Shown here: piece by piece, positions 19,131 through 28,873 of the stretch | Position numbering within the stretch: the stretch's first letter is position 1 | How the letters are laid out: every line of letters starts with the position of its first letter | Assembly (NCBI RefSeq): GCF_002368415.1 | Contig: NZ_AP018290.1 | Coordinates: 6,213,614 to 6,277,613 of the forward strand | Length of the DNA stretch: 64,000 nucleotides | Source: Calothrix sp. NIES-4105 | Lineage (GTDB): Bacteria > Cyanobacteriota > Cyanobacteriia > Cyanobacteriales > Nostocaceae | Direction of reading: 5' to 3' | Notes under the pieces: generated by a model | Told to the model about the DNA's origin: nothing | The model's database searches: none | Seen by the model: the letters and a program-made list of their open reading frames with translations, nothing else | Program-made: the position numbers and the translations under genes

Positions 19131-20246
19131 TTATACTAAAAAACTCTCGTTAATACTCCTACTGTTTAATTTCACATTCAAACTAAATTTGTCACCGATA
19201 TCGGCGGTAAATAAAAATTGAATATGATTATCATATTGTTTTGCAACTAAATTTGTAAATGTGTTTCCATCTTCATCTAAACCAGTGAGTTGTAAGCCTG
19301 GTGGTACATGTACTTGATTATTGAGAGGATAAACTTTAACTAGTATCGCTATCTTACCATCTAGCTTGGGCAAGACTGAAACAGTTAGTGCAACTGCATT
19401 TTCTCCAAATTGCATACTTAAATCAATTGCCCTTTCTACACCACATGCAGGGTTAGATTGGTCTATTTTTCGTAGTAGTTCTACTGCTTTCCAGCGAATT
19501 TCCTCATCTTGAGTTGTTTGTAATAAGTTGATTAAAGCGGGAGCGATGTCTGATGATGGCACCTTTTTAGCTGCATCCTGAGTATCTGTTTGGCTTGTAT
19601 ACAGTTGTGTAATGGTACTTTCGATTTGTTGCAATGTGCTTTCTTGAGGTTTTGTATTATTAATGTTACAAAACATCAAAACTGGTCTGTTGCTTTGATT
19701 ACACAAAACTTCTTCCAAAGAAAGCCAAGCTGGTGTAAAATTATCGTGTAACCATTCGCTTAGTCGCACTACTGTTCGAGAATGTAGTGCCGTCAATAGA
19801 CTATCTAGCGACTGTAAGTGATTAATTGCTACTGTTGTATTAAATACTTTTGGAACAAACCCTAATATTCTTCCTTCGCTATAAGTTTCGTTGAATTCGA
19901 TTACAAGAAAGCCAATGCGGTCTTTCCAAACTTCTAAAGGAAAGTAACAAAACTGTTCACCCTTACGAATTGGACGACATTCGATACGTCCTTTTCCTGG
20001 CAAGTTTAAATCTGCTACGTCGGCGCCTATTCTACCAAGAGGATTCCAACTATGGCTAGCTTGGAGATTTGTTGGTATATCTAGCATTTCAAAGTAGTGA
20101 TTAACTGCCAAAACAGCAAGCGTATTAATATATACTTGATTTGCTTTTTCTGAGTTTGCTTGTTCTTTCGCAAACTCTTTGGCTATTTTTCTATCTTTGC
20201 TACTTATTGAGATAGAAATAGTTAACTTTTCAGTTTGGTAAGTCAT
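19131..20246 (-). CDS. DUF1822 family protein
   Basis: 371 residues, matching the cyanobacterial DUF1822 family of unknown function (N-terminal block NTLAVLAVNHYFEMLDIPTNL, then SWNPLGRIGADVADLNLPGKGRIECRP-type region, here at about residues 66-95). A middle segment resembles a HEAT-like helix pair (VPSSDIAPALINLLQTTQDEEIRW), and the C-terminus is beta-rich. No signal peptide. It follows the sigma-like gene by 25 bases on the same strand, so co-expression is likely. In cyanobacteria this family often lies beside sigma-like and CHAT genes. Confidence 0.82.
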   Translation of the reverse strand: MTYQTEKLTISISISSKDRKIAKEFAKEQANSEKANQVYINTLAVLAVNHYFEMLDIPTNLQASHSWNPLGRIGADVADLNLPGKGRIECRPIRKGEQFCYFPLEVWKDRIGFLVIEFNETYSEGRILGFVPKVFNTTVAINHLQSLDSLLTALHSRTVVRLSEWLHDNFTPAWLSLEEVLCNQSNRPVLMFCNINNTKPQESTLQQIESTITQLYTSQTDTQDAAKKVPSSDIAPALINLLQTTQDEEIRWKAVELLRKIDQSNPACGVERAIDLSMQFGENAVALTVSVLPKLDGKIAILVKVYPLNNQVHVPPGLQLTGLDEDGNTFTNLVAKQYDNHIQFLFTADIGDKFSLNVKLNSRSINESFLV

Positions 20247-20271
20247 TATTAGGTATTAAGTGGTATAAAGT

Positions 20272-20931
20272 TTACGGGTTGATATATCCTTGCTCTTTAG
20301 CAAATGCTAGTAAGCATGGATAGCATTTTCTTTGGTAAAAAGAAGTAATTGTTCCAATTGACGTAGAAAATTCTTTTGCTAAGTTTTCCCAAGTTGTTTC
20401 TTCTGGGGGTAAACGACGTAGCAACAACATTTTACAATTAATATTAGGACAATTACGGACATGAAGCTTACTTAGACTCTCACCATCGCGTTCAATCCAT
20501 TCTAAAGTATCTTCTAACATTGGTGATGATGTTTTAGAATCTGGTAAAATTCCTATAGGATCAGAACCGTCATCAGGTGGTATTACTCGTCTACTCTGTT
20601 CCTTTTTAATTTGACTGTATGCGTTTTTCAGCTTGTTTTTGAGAATACCATTAAACCAGTCTATTACCTCGCCTTTTGTAGGGTCATAATCTGATATTTT
20701 TTGACAAAAGTTAATCCATGCTGTTTGCAATGCATCTTCATAGTCTTCATGATATATTCTTGAATCTATCCAAATTTTTTTTGAACTTTGAATTTCAAAT
20801 ATAATTTGATTGAGTTTTTCCTGGCGCCCCATACTTCCAGGTGGATACTGACAAGCTTGTGCAACTAATTGCTTGAGCATTGGATTTGGTTGTGCTGGAT
20901 GGGAAGAGCTACTAGTGGAGCATTGTGTCAT
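20272..20931 (-). CDS. Sigma-70 family-like RNA polymerase sigma factor
   Basis: 219 residues from ATG 20931; TTG 20964 would add 11. Region 2-like sequence is visible (YEDALQTAWINFCQKISDYDPTK, WFNGILKNKLKNAYSQIKKE). A C-terminal helix-turn-helix (TTWENLAKEFSTSIGTITSFYQRKC) stands in for region 4. Several Cys (CPNINC, KCYPC) are unusual and might sense redox or metal, which is speculative. No anti-sigma gene is adjacent; the DUF1822 gene follows directly. This is an ECF-like group typical of filamentous cyanobacteria. Confidence 0.75.
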   Translation of the reverse strand: MTQCSTSSSSHPAQPNPMLKQLVAQACQYPPGSMGRQEKLNQIIFEIQSSKKIWIDSRIYHEDYEDALQTAWINFCQKISDYDPTKGEVIDWFNGILKNKLKNAYSQIKKEQSRRVIPPDDGSDPIGILPDSKTSSPMLEDTLEWIERDGESLSKLHVRNCPNINCKMLLLRRLPPEETTWENLAKEFSTSIGTITSFYQRKCYPCLLAFAKEQGYINP

Positions 20932-21251
20932 ATCTTGTGGTTCCGTTGATACCTGGTGGCTCAAGGAGGTTTACCCTTTGCAGTTGCTGCCAGAGGAACT
21001 GCAATTCCATATCCTGGGTAGGACAAATTACTCCCATACTTTGTATTGGAGAGAAGCCTGCACTTTTGCTGCAATTCTTTACAAAACTTAATACTAAGAG
21101 TTTAAAGTAGCTAATAGTTTAAAAGTATTATTAAAAGTTTTAACAAAATAGCATTACATTTATTAATTATGAAAGTCCGAAAACTAAAAGAGACTTATTT
21201 TTTAAATTGAGTTGGTTTACTTAACGTTACGACATTATCAAGGAGCAAGAC

Positions 21252-21599
21252 ATGAGTTCGATATCTGGAAAAGTAGTATTGATAACAGGCGCCAAAGCGT
21301 GGTATTGGAAAAGCAGCAGCAGTTGCCTTTGCCCTGCATTGGCGCTTTAGTTGTATTAGCAAGGCATTCGCGTTAACGCTATTAGTCCTGGTGCAGTAGA
21401 AACAGAGATACTTCAACGTAACGTGGGTTTACCAGAAGAGAACTCTCAAGCAAGGCAGATTTTTACTAACCTTCATCCAATGAAACGCATTGCATCACCT
21501 GAAGAAATTGCCAGTGCAGTAGTATTTCTTGCTTCTGATGATGCATCATTTATAACTGGCGCCAATTTAGCTGCTGATGGTGGTTGGACTGTGCAGTAA
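21252..21599 (+). pseudogene. Short-chain dehydrogenase (SDR) with large internal deletion
   Basis: A good AAGGAGCAAGAC site precedes MSSISGKVVLITGAK, the nucleotide-binding start of an SDR. The frame then breaks and the sequence jumps to the C-terminal third: VNAISPGAVETEILQRN, MKRIASPEEIASAVVFLAS, FITGANLAADGGWTVQ-stop. The catalytic Tyr-x-x-x-Lys segment is missing. About 400-450 bases appear lost, judged from the usual ~250-residue SDR length. Confidence 0.85.
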
Positions 21600-21630
21600 T
21601 ATTATGTCTGGTTGAAAACTTTTTAATGGT

Positions 21631-22479
21631 ATGATTACATTCAATTCAAGCTACCGTCCACAGGCTCAAGACACAAGTATCGAAGCTGATGTCTACTTGT
21701 TTAATCGATTACGTCAATTATCTTTTAAAGATAGACTTGAGATTTTTGCAGCACATGACCGAGGTGTTAAAAAGCTGTCTCTGGTGGGTGTGAAAATGCG
21801 TAACCGAGAGGCGCCTATCGAAACAATACGATTACAGTTTGCCCGTGCTATTTTAGGAGATAAATTTCCAGAAGGGTTTCAACTTCAAGGTACAGATGAG
21901 AAAATGTGGATTCAAGATTCTATTGCGCTTACGGGTGAGCTACATCAAATTTTGGAGTCAATAAATATTTTATATTATGTTAGCGAGGGTGTTGCAAGTT
22001 CTATTCATGGTGAAGCTCGTTCGACGCGCGATTTAGATTTAGTGATTAGTTTAGAAGTTGAGCAAGTTGATAGAATTGTACAAACGTTAGAAAAAGTTGG
22101 CTTTTACTGTCCAGCTTTGTCAGTTGAGAATATAAAACAAGGAAGAGAGCGTAGTCTTAGCATTACTCATACTGTAACAATTGCGAATGCTGACCTGATT
22201 ATAATGAATAATTCGCCGTTTGCAGTATCTCAAATGTCGCGCCGTATTTTAGCATCAGTCGAGGGTGTTTCCCGATTTTGGGTTGCTTCCCCTGAAGATG
22301 TCGTGCTGCAAAAGTTGATGTGGGGAAGAGGTAGTCAATCAGAGAAACAGTGGCGTGATGTTTTGGGTATAATTAAATTGCAAGCTGAAAATTTAGATTA
22401 TGGTTATCTTGTTGAGTGGGCAGAAAATCTAGATTTGGTTGATGCGTTAATAAGAGCTTTTGCTGAAGCTGGTGTTTAA
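21631..22479 (+). CDS. Nucleotidyltransferase-fold protein (AbiEii-like)
   Basis: 282 residues. The C-terminal two-thirds is a minimal nucleotidyltransferase with GVASSIHGEARSTRDLDLVI (Ser-His motif followed by Asp134 and Asp136) and a downstream SPEDVVLQKLMWGRGSQSEKQWRDVLG helix. This matches the AbiEii/DUF1814-like class found in abortive-infection and toxin systems. The first ~100 residues are a separate helical segment (LSFKDRLEIFAAHDRG) seen in other cyanobacterial proteins. No partner antitoxin is adjacent. Confidence 0.75.
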   Translation: MITFNSSYRPQAQDTSIEADVYLFNRLRQLSFKDRLEIFAAHDRGVKKLSLVGVKMRNREAPIETIRLQFARAILGDKFPEGFQLQGTDEKMWIQDSIALTGELHQILESINILYYVSEGVASSIHGEARSTRDLDLVISLEVEQVDRIVQTLEKVGFYCPALSVENIKQGRERSLSITHTVTIANADLIIMNNSPFAVSQMSRRILASVEGVSRFWVASPEDVVLQKLMWGRGSQSEKQWRDVLGIIKLQAENLDYGYLVEWAENLDLVDALIRAFAEAGV

Positions 22480-22518
22480 TAATATGTTGGCGCCTCTAGA
22501 ATTGTACAAATGTAAAAA

Positions 22519-22543
22519 AGGTCAAAGTTATTAACTTTGACCT
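22519..22543. terminator. Terminator hairpin between convergent genes
   Basis: AGGTCAAAGTTA and TAACTTTGACCT form a perfect 12-bp stem around one T, just after the nucleotidyltransferase gene and before the 3' end of the opposing Rpn gene. Confidence 0.75.
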
Positions 22544-22574
22544 GGGTATGTGCGATCTTAAGTTAAACAAATGA

Positions 22575-23447
22575 TTATCGGTTTAACCAAGCTTCTAAAT
22601 CAGAAATATTCGAGAAACTTAATAAATCTTCTCCTAGTGCTTCGAGTTGCTCTGTTGTTAATGCTTGGATACGTTCGAGAATTGATGAGTCGATGGCGCC
22701 AAATTTTCGGTTCAATTGACGGCTCAAAAAACGGAAAGCCTCATTTTTCTCACCTTCCTTCTCGCCTTCCTCTCTCCCTTCCTTCTTCCCTTTCTCTTCT
22801 CCTAGCTTTTCTCCTTTCTGCAATATATCTTGATAAATTACTGATTCTTTCATGATGTCCTCACTGAGTAAATTACGAATCATGTTTTTGTCAAACTTTA
22901 AACCAGCTAATATTTGTGTGTATCCGGCGGTGTTTTGTCTATCCTCTTTATTTGGAATTGTAGCAATCTTCTGGGCAACTTGGGATAGTAATTCTTCTGG
23001 TGAAGTTGTTGCTGCCAAGGGCGCCAATGGTAACAATGCTTCACTGTTTAGGAAACGCTCCGGATTTTGTTCCCACATGCGAATGACTTTGTATTTATGG
23101 AGTGTGGTTTCATCCTTATACTCGTCTGTATAAGCAATTGGGTCGTTTGTGAACTGCAAGAAAATCACTACTTGCGTCACGGGAAGTTTGTATTGTCGCT
23201 TGAGTCTGACGGAGTAATCCAATTCCCGGAATGGTATTGGAGGCTCAGACTCGGGTCGAGTTTGGAATTCGATGTGAAGGATGCGTTTTCCTGCTTGTAA
23301 GAATGATACGGAGTCCGCGCGCACTGGTTCGATGCTTAATTCCGTTTTTAGCACTTTAACTTTTTTTGCTCTAGTTGATATTAGCCATTTGGCAAAGTCA
23401 AGCGGATACTTTTCGGCTAGTATTTTACAAACGTTGTCGTAACTCAC
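22575..23447 (-). CDS. Rpn family recombination-promoting nuclease with DUF4351
   Basis: 290 residues. The N-terminal PD-(D/E)xK-type nuclease region reads ADSVSFLQAGKRILHIEFQTRP. A Lys/Glu/Gly-rich hinge (KGKKEGREEGEKEGEK) follows, then a C-terminal DUF4351 segment (FRFLSRQLNRKFGAIDSSILERIQ to SDLEAWLNR). Proteins of this layout are abundant in cyanobacteria and often annotated as putative transposases; they are better described as Rpn-like nucleases. It sits between two copies of the nucleotidyltransferase 3' end, as though inserted or left after a duplication. Confidence 0.82.
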   Translation of the reverse strand: MSYDNVCKILAEKYPLDFAKWLISTRAKKVKVLKTELSIEPVRADSVSFLQAGKRILHIEFQTRPESEPPIPFRELDYSVRLKRQYKLPVTQVVIFLQFTNDPIAYTDEYKDETTLHKYKVIRMWEQNPERFLNSEALLPLAPLAATTSPEELLSQVAQKIATIPNKEDRQNTAGYTQILAGLKFDKNMIRNLLSEDIMKESVIYQDILQKGEKLGEEKGKKEGREEGEKEGEKNEAFRFLSRQLNRKFGAIDSSILERIQALTTEQLEALGEDLLSFSNISDLEAWLNR

Positions 23448-23674
23448 TTTTGTGACCCTGTTTTGTTGATGTTTTTAGAATATGTTAAATAATTGAAGAG
23501 ATAAAGAGCCTTTGTATAATTTGTTGCGGGTTTTTTGTAAAATTTTTTATATATTTTAATAATTTGTAGATTTAAAATATTTAATTTTGGTAACAAAAAG
23601 TGTATATAAAGTGCTAAGAGAATATGGTAATGTAATATTATTAAATGTATGAAAATGGCTTTCGCACTTGGTTT

Positions 23675-23735
23675 AAAAACCTCTCCCCCAACCCCTCTAC
23701 TACAAGGAGAGGGGAGTTTCCGGTACTCCCCCATT
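23675..23735. repeat. CTCTCCCCCAACCCCTC palindromic repeat
   Basis: One member of the family seen near 3358, 34672 and 48170. The complementary arm GGAGAGGGGAG closes the hairpin. Confidence 0.75.
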
Positions 23736-23740
23736 CAACT

Positions 23741-23838
23741 ATGTTCTTCTGATGGTTAAAGATATTAATACTATTGTCAATTTTTATTGCCGTGGCTTTT
23801 GCTGAAGCTTGAGTTTAACAATATGTCGGCGCCTCTTT
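23741..23838 (+). pseudogene. Duplication scar: VOC gene fragment fused to nucleotidyltransferase 3' end
   Basis: The first half (TGGTTAAAGATATTAATAC to TTATTGCCGTG) repeats the 5' part of the downstream VOC gene at about 23893-23949. It then joins directly to GCTTTTGCTGAAGCT and the next ~28 bases, a near-copy of the end of the nucleotidyltransferase gene at 22457-22497. Both parts carry point differences, so the event is not recent. Confidence 0.75.
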
Positions 23839-23855
23839 GATAGTGATAATGATAG

Positions 23856-24266
<411 letters not shown>

Positions 24267-24391
24267 TTTAGGATAGCTGTGTTAGTTAAGAAAGAACAGC
24301 AAATATATTTTTCTCAAGCTCTAAGCAACCTATTGTTCTATGTCTATATTAAAGTTATCATTGAAGTAATAATTAAATTTTATCTATTTAT

Positions 24392-24715
24392 ATGATAAGT
24401 GTAGCTAATAAATCTTATGTTGAGTATAAAAACAACGCTTACTGGGTTCAAGGTACTCGTATTTCTCTAGATTCTGTTGTGTATGCTTTCAGAAATGGAC
24501 AATCTCCTGAAAGCATTGCCAAGGATTTTCCATTGCTGACACTTGAACAGGTGTATGGGTCAATTACTTTTTACCTAGCTAACCGTGGTGAAATTGATAC
24601 TTACTTAGCTTTAGAGGAAGCGGAATTTGAGGCGATGCCTCAGCCACTAGAAAGTACTGACCCTGAGTTATACAATAAGCTAATAGCAGCGCGCGTCCGC
24701 AAAACAGCAGGTTAA
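24392..24715 (+). CDS. DUF433 domain protein, antitoxin-like
   Basis: 107 residues. DUF433 helix-turn-helix region: YWVQGTRISLDSVVYAFRNGQSPESIAKDFPLLTLEQVYGSITFYL. These proteins usually pair with a downstream PIN-like (DUF5615/Mut7-C) toxin. No intact toxin gene follows; only a 51-residue ORF that does not resemble one is present. It may be an orphan antitoxin. Confidence 0.8.
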   Translation: MISVANKSYVEYKNNAYWVQGTRISLDSVVYAFRNGQSPESIAKDFPLLTLEQVYGSITFYLANRGEIDTYLALEEAEFEAMPQPLESTDPELYNKLIAARVRKTAG

Positions 24716-24806
24716 ATAAATTGTGAATATTTGTTACCAAGCGGATGCTGATTTATACTAAAAACGGGTTAAAAATTTACTTTTAAAGCGAACGAAAACC
24801 TCTAAG

Positions 24807-24962
24807 ATGCTTCTACCTGGGCATGACAAAAATCAAAGTTATCGAGTTATTATTGTTTCTAGAAAGTTACCAATTGAGGTGATTATCGAGGAACTGGTGA
24901 TAATTTGGGCAGTATCTAGTCCAGAAGAATGGATAAATCGTATTGCAAAAATACCGCTTTGA
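24807..24962 (+). CDS. Small ORF of 51 aa, unrecognised
   Basis: An uninterrupted reading frame (MLLPGHDKNQSYRVIIVSRK, ending in SSPEEWINRIAKIPL). The composition is protein-like, and the frame stays open some codons upstream, so it could be a fragment of a longer gene. No ribosome-binding site. Kept because it lies in the place expected for the partner of the DUF433 gene. Confidence 0.3.
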   Translation: MLLPGHDKNQSYRVIIVSRKLPIEVIIEELVIIWAVSSPEEWINRIAKIPL

Positions 24963-25078
24963 TATAAAGTTAGGCGCCGAAAAATATTATGGTATTTATG
25001 TTGGGTTCCGCAAAGCCTCCACCCAACCTACGCTTTTTGTGAAAGAACAGGCTTTCTATGCCTGTTCCACAGCTATAA

Positions 25079-28000
25079 TTAACTATCCGTTACATCCGTT
25101 GTTATCCGTTGCCTGGGTGTTTTTCTTTTTGATAGGAAGTTTCGGAATGCTTCCATGTATAAGTAATATACTGGTGTTAAATATAAGGTTAGTATCTGTG
25201 AAAATACTAGTCCTCCGACTACGGCAATTCCAAGTGGGCGCCTTGCTTCTGAACCTGCTCCTAGTCCGAGGGCTATTGGTAAGGTGCCCATTAATGCTGC
25301 CATTGTTGTCATCATGATGGGTCGAAATCTCACTAGGCAAGCTTGGTATATTGCTTCGTATGGGGTTTTACTTTCGTTACGCTGTGCAACTATTGCAAAG
25401 TCTACCATCATAATACCGTTTTTCTTGACGATACCTATTAGTAAGATGATGCCGATGAAGGAGTATACGTTTAGTTCTACGTCAAATAATATTAACGTTA
25501 GTATGGCGCCGAATCCTGCACTCGGTAGTCCTGAGAGAATTGTTAATGGGTGAATGAAGTCTTCGTATAATATTCCCAGAATTAAATATATTACGGCAAT
25601 GGATACTATTAAGAGTAATCCTAAGCTTTGCGTGGATTGTTGGAATGCTTTGGCGCCTCCTTGAAATCCTCCTGTAATGGTTGATGGTAAGATACTTGCA
25701 GCTAGTTTGGTTATTTGTTGGTTTGCTTCATCGAGTGATGTTCCTGGCGCCAGGTTATATGATATTGTCGCACTTGGTATTTCTCCTTGATGATTCAAGC
25801 TAAGTGGAGTGACGCTTTGCGTGAAGTTTGCTACTGCACTTAATGGTACTAAGTTTCCGGAACTGGAACGTATATATAATGATGAGATTGCACTAATATC
25901 GCGTTGATATTGGGGTAATACTTCGAGGATTACTTGGAATTGATCAGTAGGTGTATATATTAGTGATACTTGTCCCGAACTAAAAGCACTTGCTAGCGCA
26001 CTTTCTACTTGCGATGCTGTTACTCCTAATGTTGATGCTTTATTACGATCTATATTCACTTGAATTCGTGGACTGCTTAATTCTAATGTACTATTAACGT
26101 CCTGAAGTCCCCGTAAGGTTTTCATTTTCTCTTCGAGTTTGGGGACATATTGACCTAAAAGTGATGAGTCTAAAGTTTGTAATGTGTATTGATATACTGC
26201 GTTGGTTTGCTGTCCTCCTATCGCTATTGCTGGTGGAGACTGCATTAATACTCTCAAACCTGGTATTTTTGAAACTTTTGGCCGTAGCTTTTGAATTATT
26301 TGGTCGGAAGAGAGGCGCCGTTGCGATAATGGTTTTAATCGTATAATTATACGTCCACTATTTACTGACGCATTTGGGCCTGCTGCACCAACTGTGGAAT
26401 TTACTGCTTTCACATTTGGGTCTTTGCGAATTATATCAACTACTGCTTGTTGGTGCTTCAACATTGCTTCGTAGGATATATCTTGTGCTGCTTTCGTGTT
26501 TGCTGTAATTTGTCCGGTATCTTGGGTAGGAACAAACCCTTTCTGAACAACTCCAGCTAAGTAAAATGTCAGTACTAAAATAACGAATGAAGTTATTAAA
26601 GTTAAGATGTGATATTTCAGTACTGCTTTGAGAGTGGATGCGTAAACTTTTTGCACTAAGTCAAAACCCCACTCGAACGCGCGGTAAAACCAATTAGAGT
26701 TATTATGGTGTGAAGTTAAAAACCGACTACATAACATTGGAGTTAGGGAGAGTGACACAAACCCCGATACTAAAATTGCGACAGAGATAGTAACGGCAAA
26801 TTCATGGAATAATTTCCCTAATATCCCACCCATAAATAGGATAGGGATAAATACAGCAACTAACGATAATGTCATTGATACTATCGTAAAGCCAATTTCT
26901 CTGGAACCTTTTAATGCTGCGTTATACGGTGTTTCTCCCATTTCTTGGTAGCGAACTATATTTTCCAGCACTACTACCGCATCATCCACTACAAACCCTA
27001 CTGATAAGGTTAATGCCATTAATGAAAGGTTATCTAACGAGTAACCCGCTAAATACATTACTGCGAAGGTGCCGATTAGAGCGATGGGTAACGCTAAACT
27101 GGGAATTACTGTGGCTGAAATGTTTCGCAGGAAGATAAATATTACCATCACTACTAAAAAAATCGTTAGTAGTAAGGTAAATTTTACGTCATCTACAGAC
27201 GCGCGAATAGATTCCGAACGGTCGTAAAATATCCCCATTTCAATTGCTTGAGGAACTTGTTCGCGTAAAGTCGGCATTAATTCTTTAATTGCATCAACGA
27301 TTGCTACTGTATTAGTATTAGGTTGACGCTGTATTGCTAAAACTACTGAAGGGTTGCCATTATAAGCATTAGAAGAATTGACATTTTGAATACTGTCTAT
27401 AACTTGTCCGACATCTTCTAAACGTACTGCGGCGCCGTTTTTGTAGGATACTATTAGTTTTCGATAAGCAGCAGCATCCTTTAATTGACCGTTTGCATTT
27501 ACTATATAGCTTTTATATTTTCCTGAAAGTATACCTGTTGGTAAACTGACGTTCGCACTTTGAAGGGCAGTTTGTACTTGGTCGATACCAACACCACGAC
27601 TTGCTAACTCTTTTGGGTCTACTTGTACACGCACTGCATACTGTTTCGAGCCAAACACTTGTACTTGTGCGACTCCATCAACCATTGATATTGGTTGACC
27701 AACGGTTATTTCTGCATATTCATCGACTGTAGAAATAGGGAGTGTTTTTGAATATAGATATAAATATAAGATAGGCGCCGCACTTGGATTGACTTTACGG
27801 TAAGTTGGTAAGCGGGGTAGTCCTGCGGGTAACTCACTTGCTGCTGCGTTTATTGCTGCTTGTACGTCTTTGGCTGCTTGAGTAATATTGCGGTCTAAGT
27901 TAAATTGTAATGTTATGTTTGTACTGCCAAGTGAACTGGTAGAGTTGAATGAGTCTATGCCGGCGATGCTGGAAAATTGTTTTTCTAATGGTGTGGCAAC

Positions 28001-28186
28001 TGATGCCGCCATTGTATCAGGTGTGGCGCCGGGTAAGCTCGCGGATACCTGAATTGTGGGAAAATCAATACTGGGTAGGTCACTGATTGGTAGTAACACA
28101 TAACTCATTAATCCGAAGATGACGATAGCTACCATTGTTAGGGTCGTCATTACTGGGCGCCGGATAAATATTTCTGATAAATTCAT
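25079..28186 (-). CDS. RND efflux permease (AcrB/MdtC-like), copy 1
   Basis: 1035 residues, full length for an inner-membrane RND multidrug transporter. It starts MNLSEIFIRRPVMTTLTMVAIV and carries the two large periplasmic loops with PN1/PN2 and PC1/PC2 regions. Proton-relay aspartates are in TM4 (VGFVVDDAVVVLEN). It is closely related to the permease at 28874-31993. Two unequal permeases after one adaptor recall the MdtABC layout, where permeases form mixed trimers. A small antitoxin-like gene and repeats now separate the two permease genes, so co-transcription is uncertain. Confidence 0.95.
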   Translation of the reverse strand: MNLSEIFIRRPVMTTLTMVAIVIFGLMSYVLLPISDLPSIDFPTIQVSASLPGATPDTMAASVATPLEKQFSSIAGIDSFNSTSSLGSTNITLQFNLDRNITQAAKDVQAAINAAASELPAGLPRLPTYRKVNPSAAPILYLYLYSKTLPISTVDEYAEITVGQPISMVDGVAQVQVFGSKQYAVRVQVDPKELASRGVGIDQVQTALQSANVSLPTGILSGKYKSYIVNANGQLKDAAAYRKLIVSYKNGAAVRLEDVGQVIDSIQNVNSSNAYNGNPSVVLAIQRQPNTNTVAIVDAIKELMPTLREQVPQAIEMGIFYDRSESIRASVDDVKFTLLLTIFLVVMVIFIFLRNISATVIPSLALPIALIGTFAVMYLAGYSLDNLSLMALTLSVGFVVDDAVVVLENIVRYQEMGETPYNAALKGSREIGFTIVSMTLSLVAVFIPILFMGGILGKLFHEFAVTISVAILVSGFVSLSLTPMLCSRFLTSHHNNSNWFYRAFEWGFDLVQKVYASTLKAVLKYHILTLITSFVILVLTFYLAGVVQKGFVPTQDTGQITANTKAAQDISYEAMLKHQQAVVDIIRKDPNVKAVNSTVGAAGPNASVNSGRIIIRLKPLSQRRLSSDQIIQKLRPKVSKIPGLRVLMQSPPAIAIGGQQTNAVYQYTLQTLDSSLLGQYVPKLEEKMKTLRGLQDVNSTLELSSPRIQVNIDRNKASTLGVTASQVESALASAFSSGQVSLIYTPTDQFQVILEVLPQYQRDISAISSLYIRSSSGNLVPLSAVANFTQSVTPLSLNHQGEIPSATISYNLAPGTSLDEANQQITKLAASILPSTITGGFQGGAKAFQQSTQSLGLLLIVSIAVIYLILGILYEDFIHPLTILSGLPSAGFGAILTLILFDVELNVYSFIGIILLIGIVKKNGIMMVDFAIVAQRNESKTPYEAIYQACLVRFRPIMMTTMAALMGTLPIALGLGAGSEARRPLGIAVVGGLVFSQILTLYLTPVYYLYMEAFRNFLSKRKTPRQRITTDVTDS

Positions 28187-28393
28187 ATATTACCTCCCGT
28201 ATGTTGAAAACATACGGCTAATAGCTGAAGTCCATTAAAATGGACTAGTAAGAGAAGCAAGATTGAGAACATAAATATTTTTAATTAGTGATTTATATGT
28301 AGAGGTGTAAGATATAAGTTTTTTTATTACCACAGAGACACGGAGGAACAGAGTAAGAGATAAGAAGAGTTAAGTTTGATGAAATAATATCTA

Positions 28394-28615
28394 CTACCAC
28401 TGTATTTCTCCGCGAGCTAAACAATTTTCATAGTCTTCTAAATTTGACAAATAACTAGAGAAATCTGAGTTAACTAATTTTAGAGATTCTTGAGATGAAA
28501 GTGTATTTTGACTACTATGCTTCCAAACTAAGTAGTCAATATACTCACTAACTTCTTTGACTAAGGGTTCTGGTAAATCTTGCAGTTTGGAGATAGTTTG
28601 TTCATGTAATTTCAT
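28394..28615 (-). CDS. DUF2281-like antitoxin, orphan
   Basis: 73 residues: helical N-terminus (ISKLQDLPEPLVKEVSEYIDYLVWK) typical of DUF2281/VapB-like antitoxins, then a variable acidic tail. No toxin gene lies downstream. It sits inside the RND cluster between two permease genes, flanked by CACAGAGACAC and CACAAAGG repeats, suggesting arrival with repeat DNA. Confidence 0.6.
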   Translation of the reverse strand: MKLHEQTISKLQDLPEPLVKEVSEYIDYLVWKHSSQNTLSSQESLKLVNSDFSSYLSNLEDYENCLARGEIQW

Positions 28616-28811
28616 AAGTTTTCTTTATCGTAAAACAACTAATAATTTGCCTCTTCTATTTTACTCTGTATCTTTTGGAGTTTAATTTGATGAACCACAA
28701 AGGCACAAAGGTCACAAAGGAAGAGAAGAAAGAGGTTATCTGATGTCTTGCACCTCTAAGTACAAACTACAATATAAACAATATATAGTAGCTAAAATAA
28801 CAATATTTCTT

Positions 28812-28864
28812 AGTCCTCTTTTAGAGGACTTGTGCTATTAGCATAGGGGTTTTTAACCCTATGC
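28812..28864. terminator. Two adjacent hairpins after the second permease
   Basis: AGTCCTCT-TTT-AGAGGACT (28812-28830) and GCATAGGG with CCCTATGC (28841-28864). Both lie between the two permease genes, just downstream of the stop at 28874 on the minus strand. Confidence 0.65.
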
Positions 28865-28873
28865 GGGTAGGAG

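Noticed and set aside
23444-23734. 96-codon minus-strand ORF
   Set aside because: It begins in a CTCTCCCCCAACCCC repeat and continues through AT-rich DNA with Ile/Lys/Tyr bias; not protein-like.
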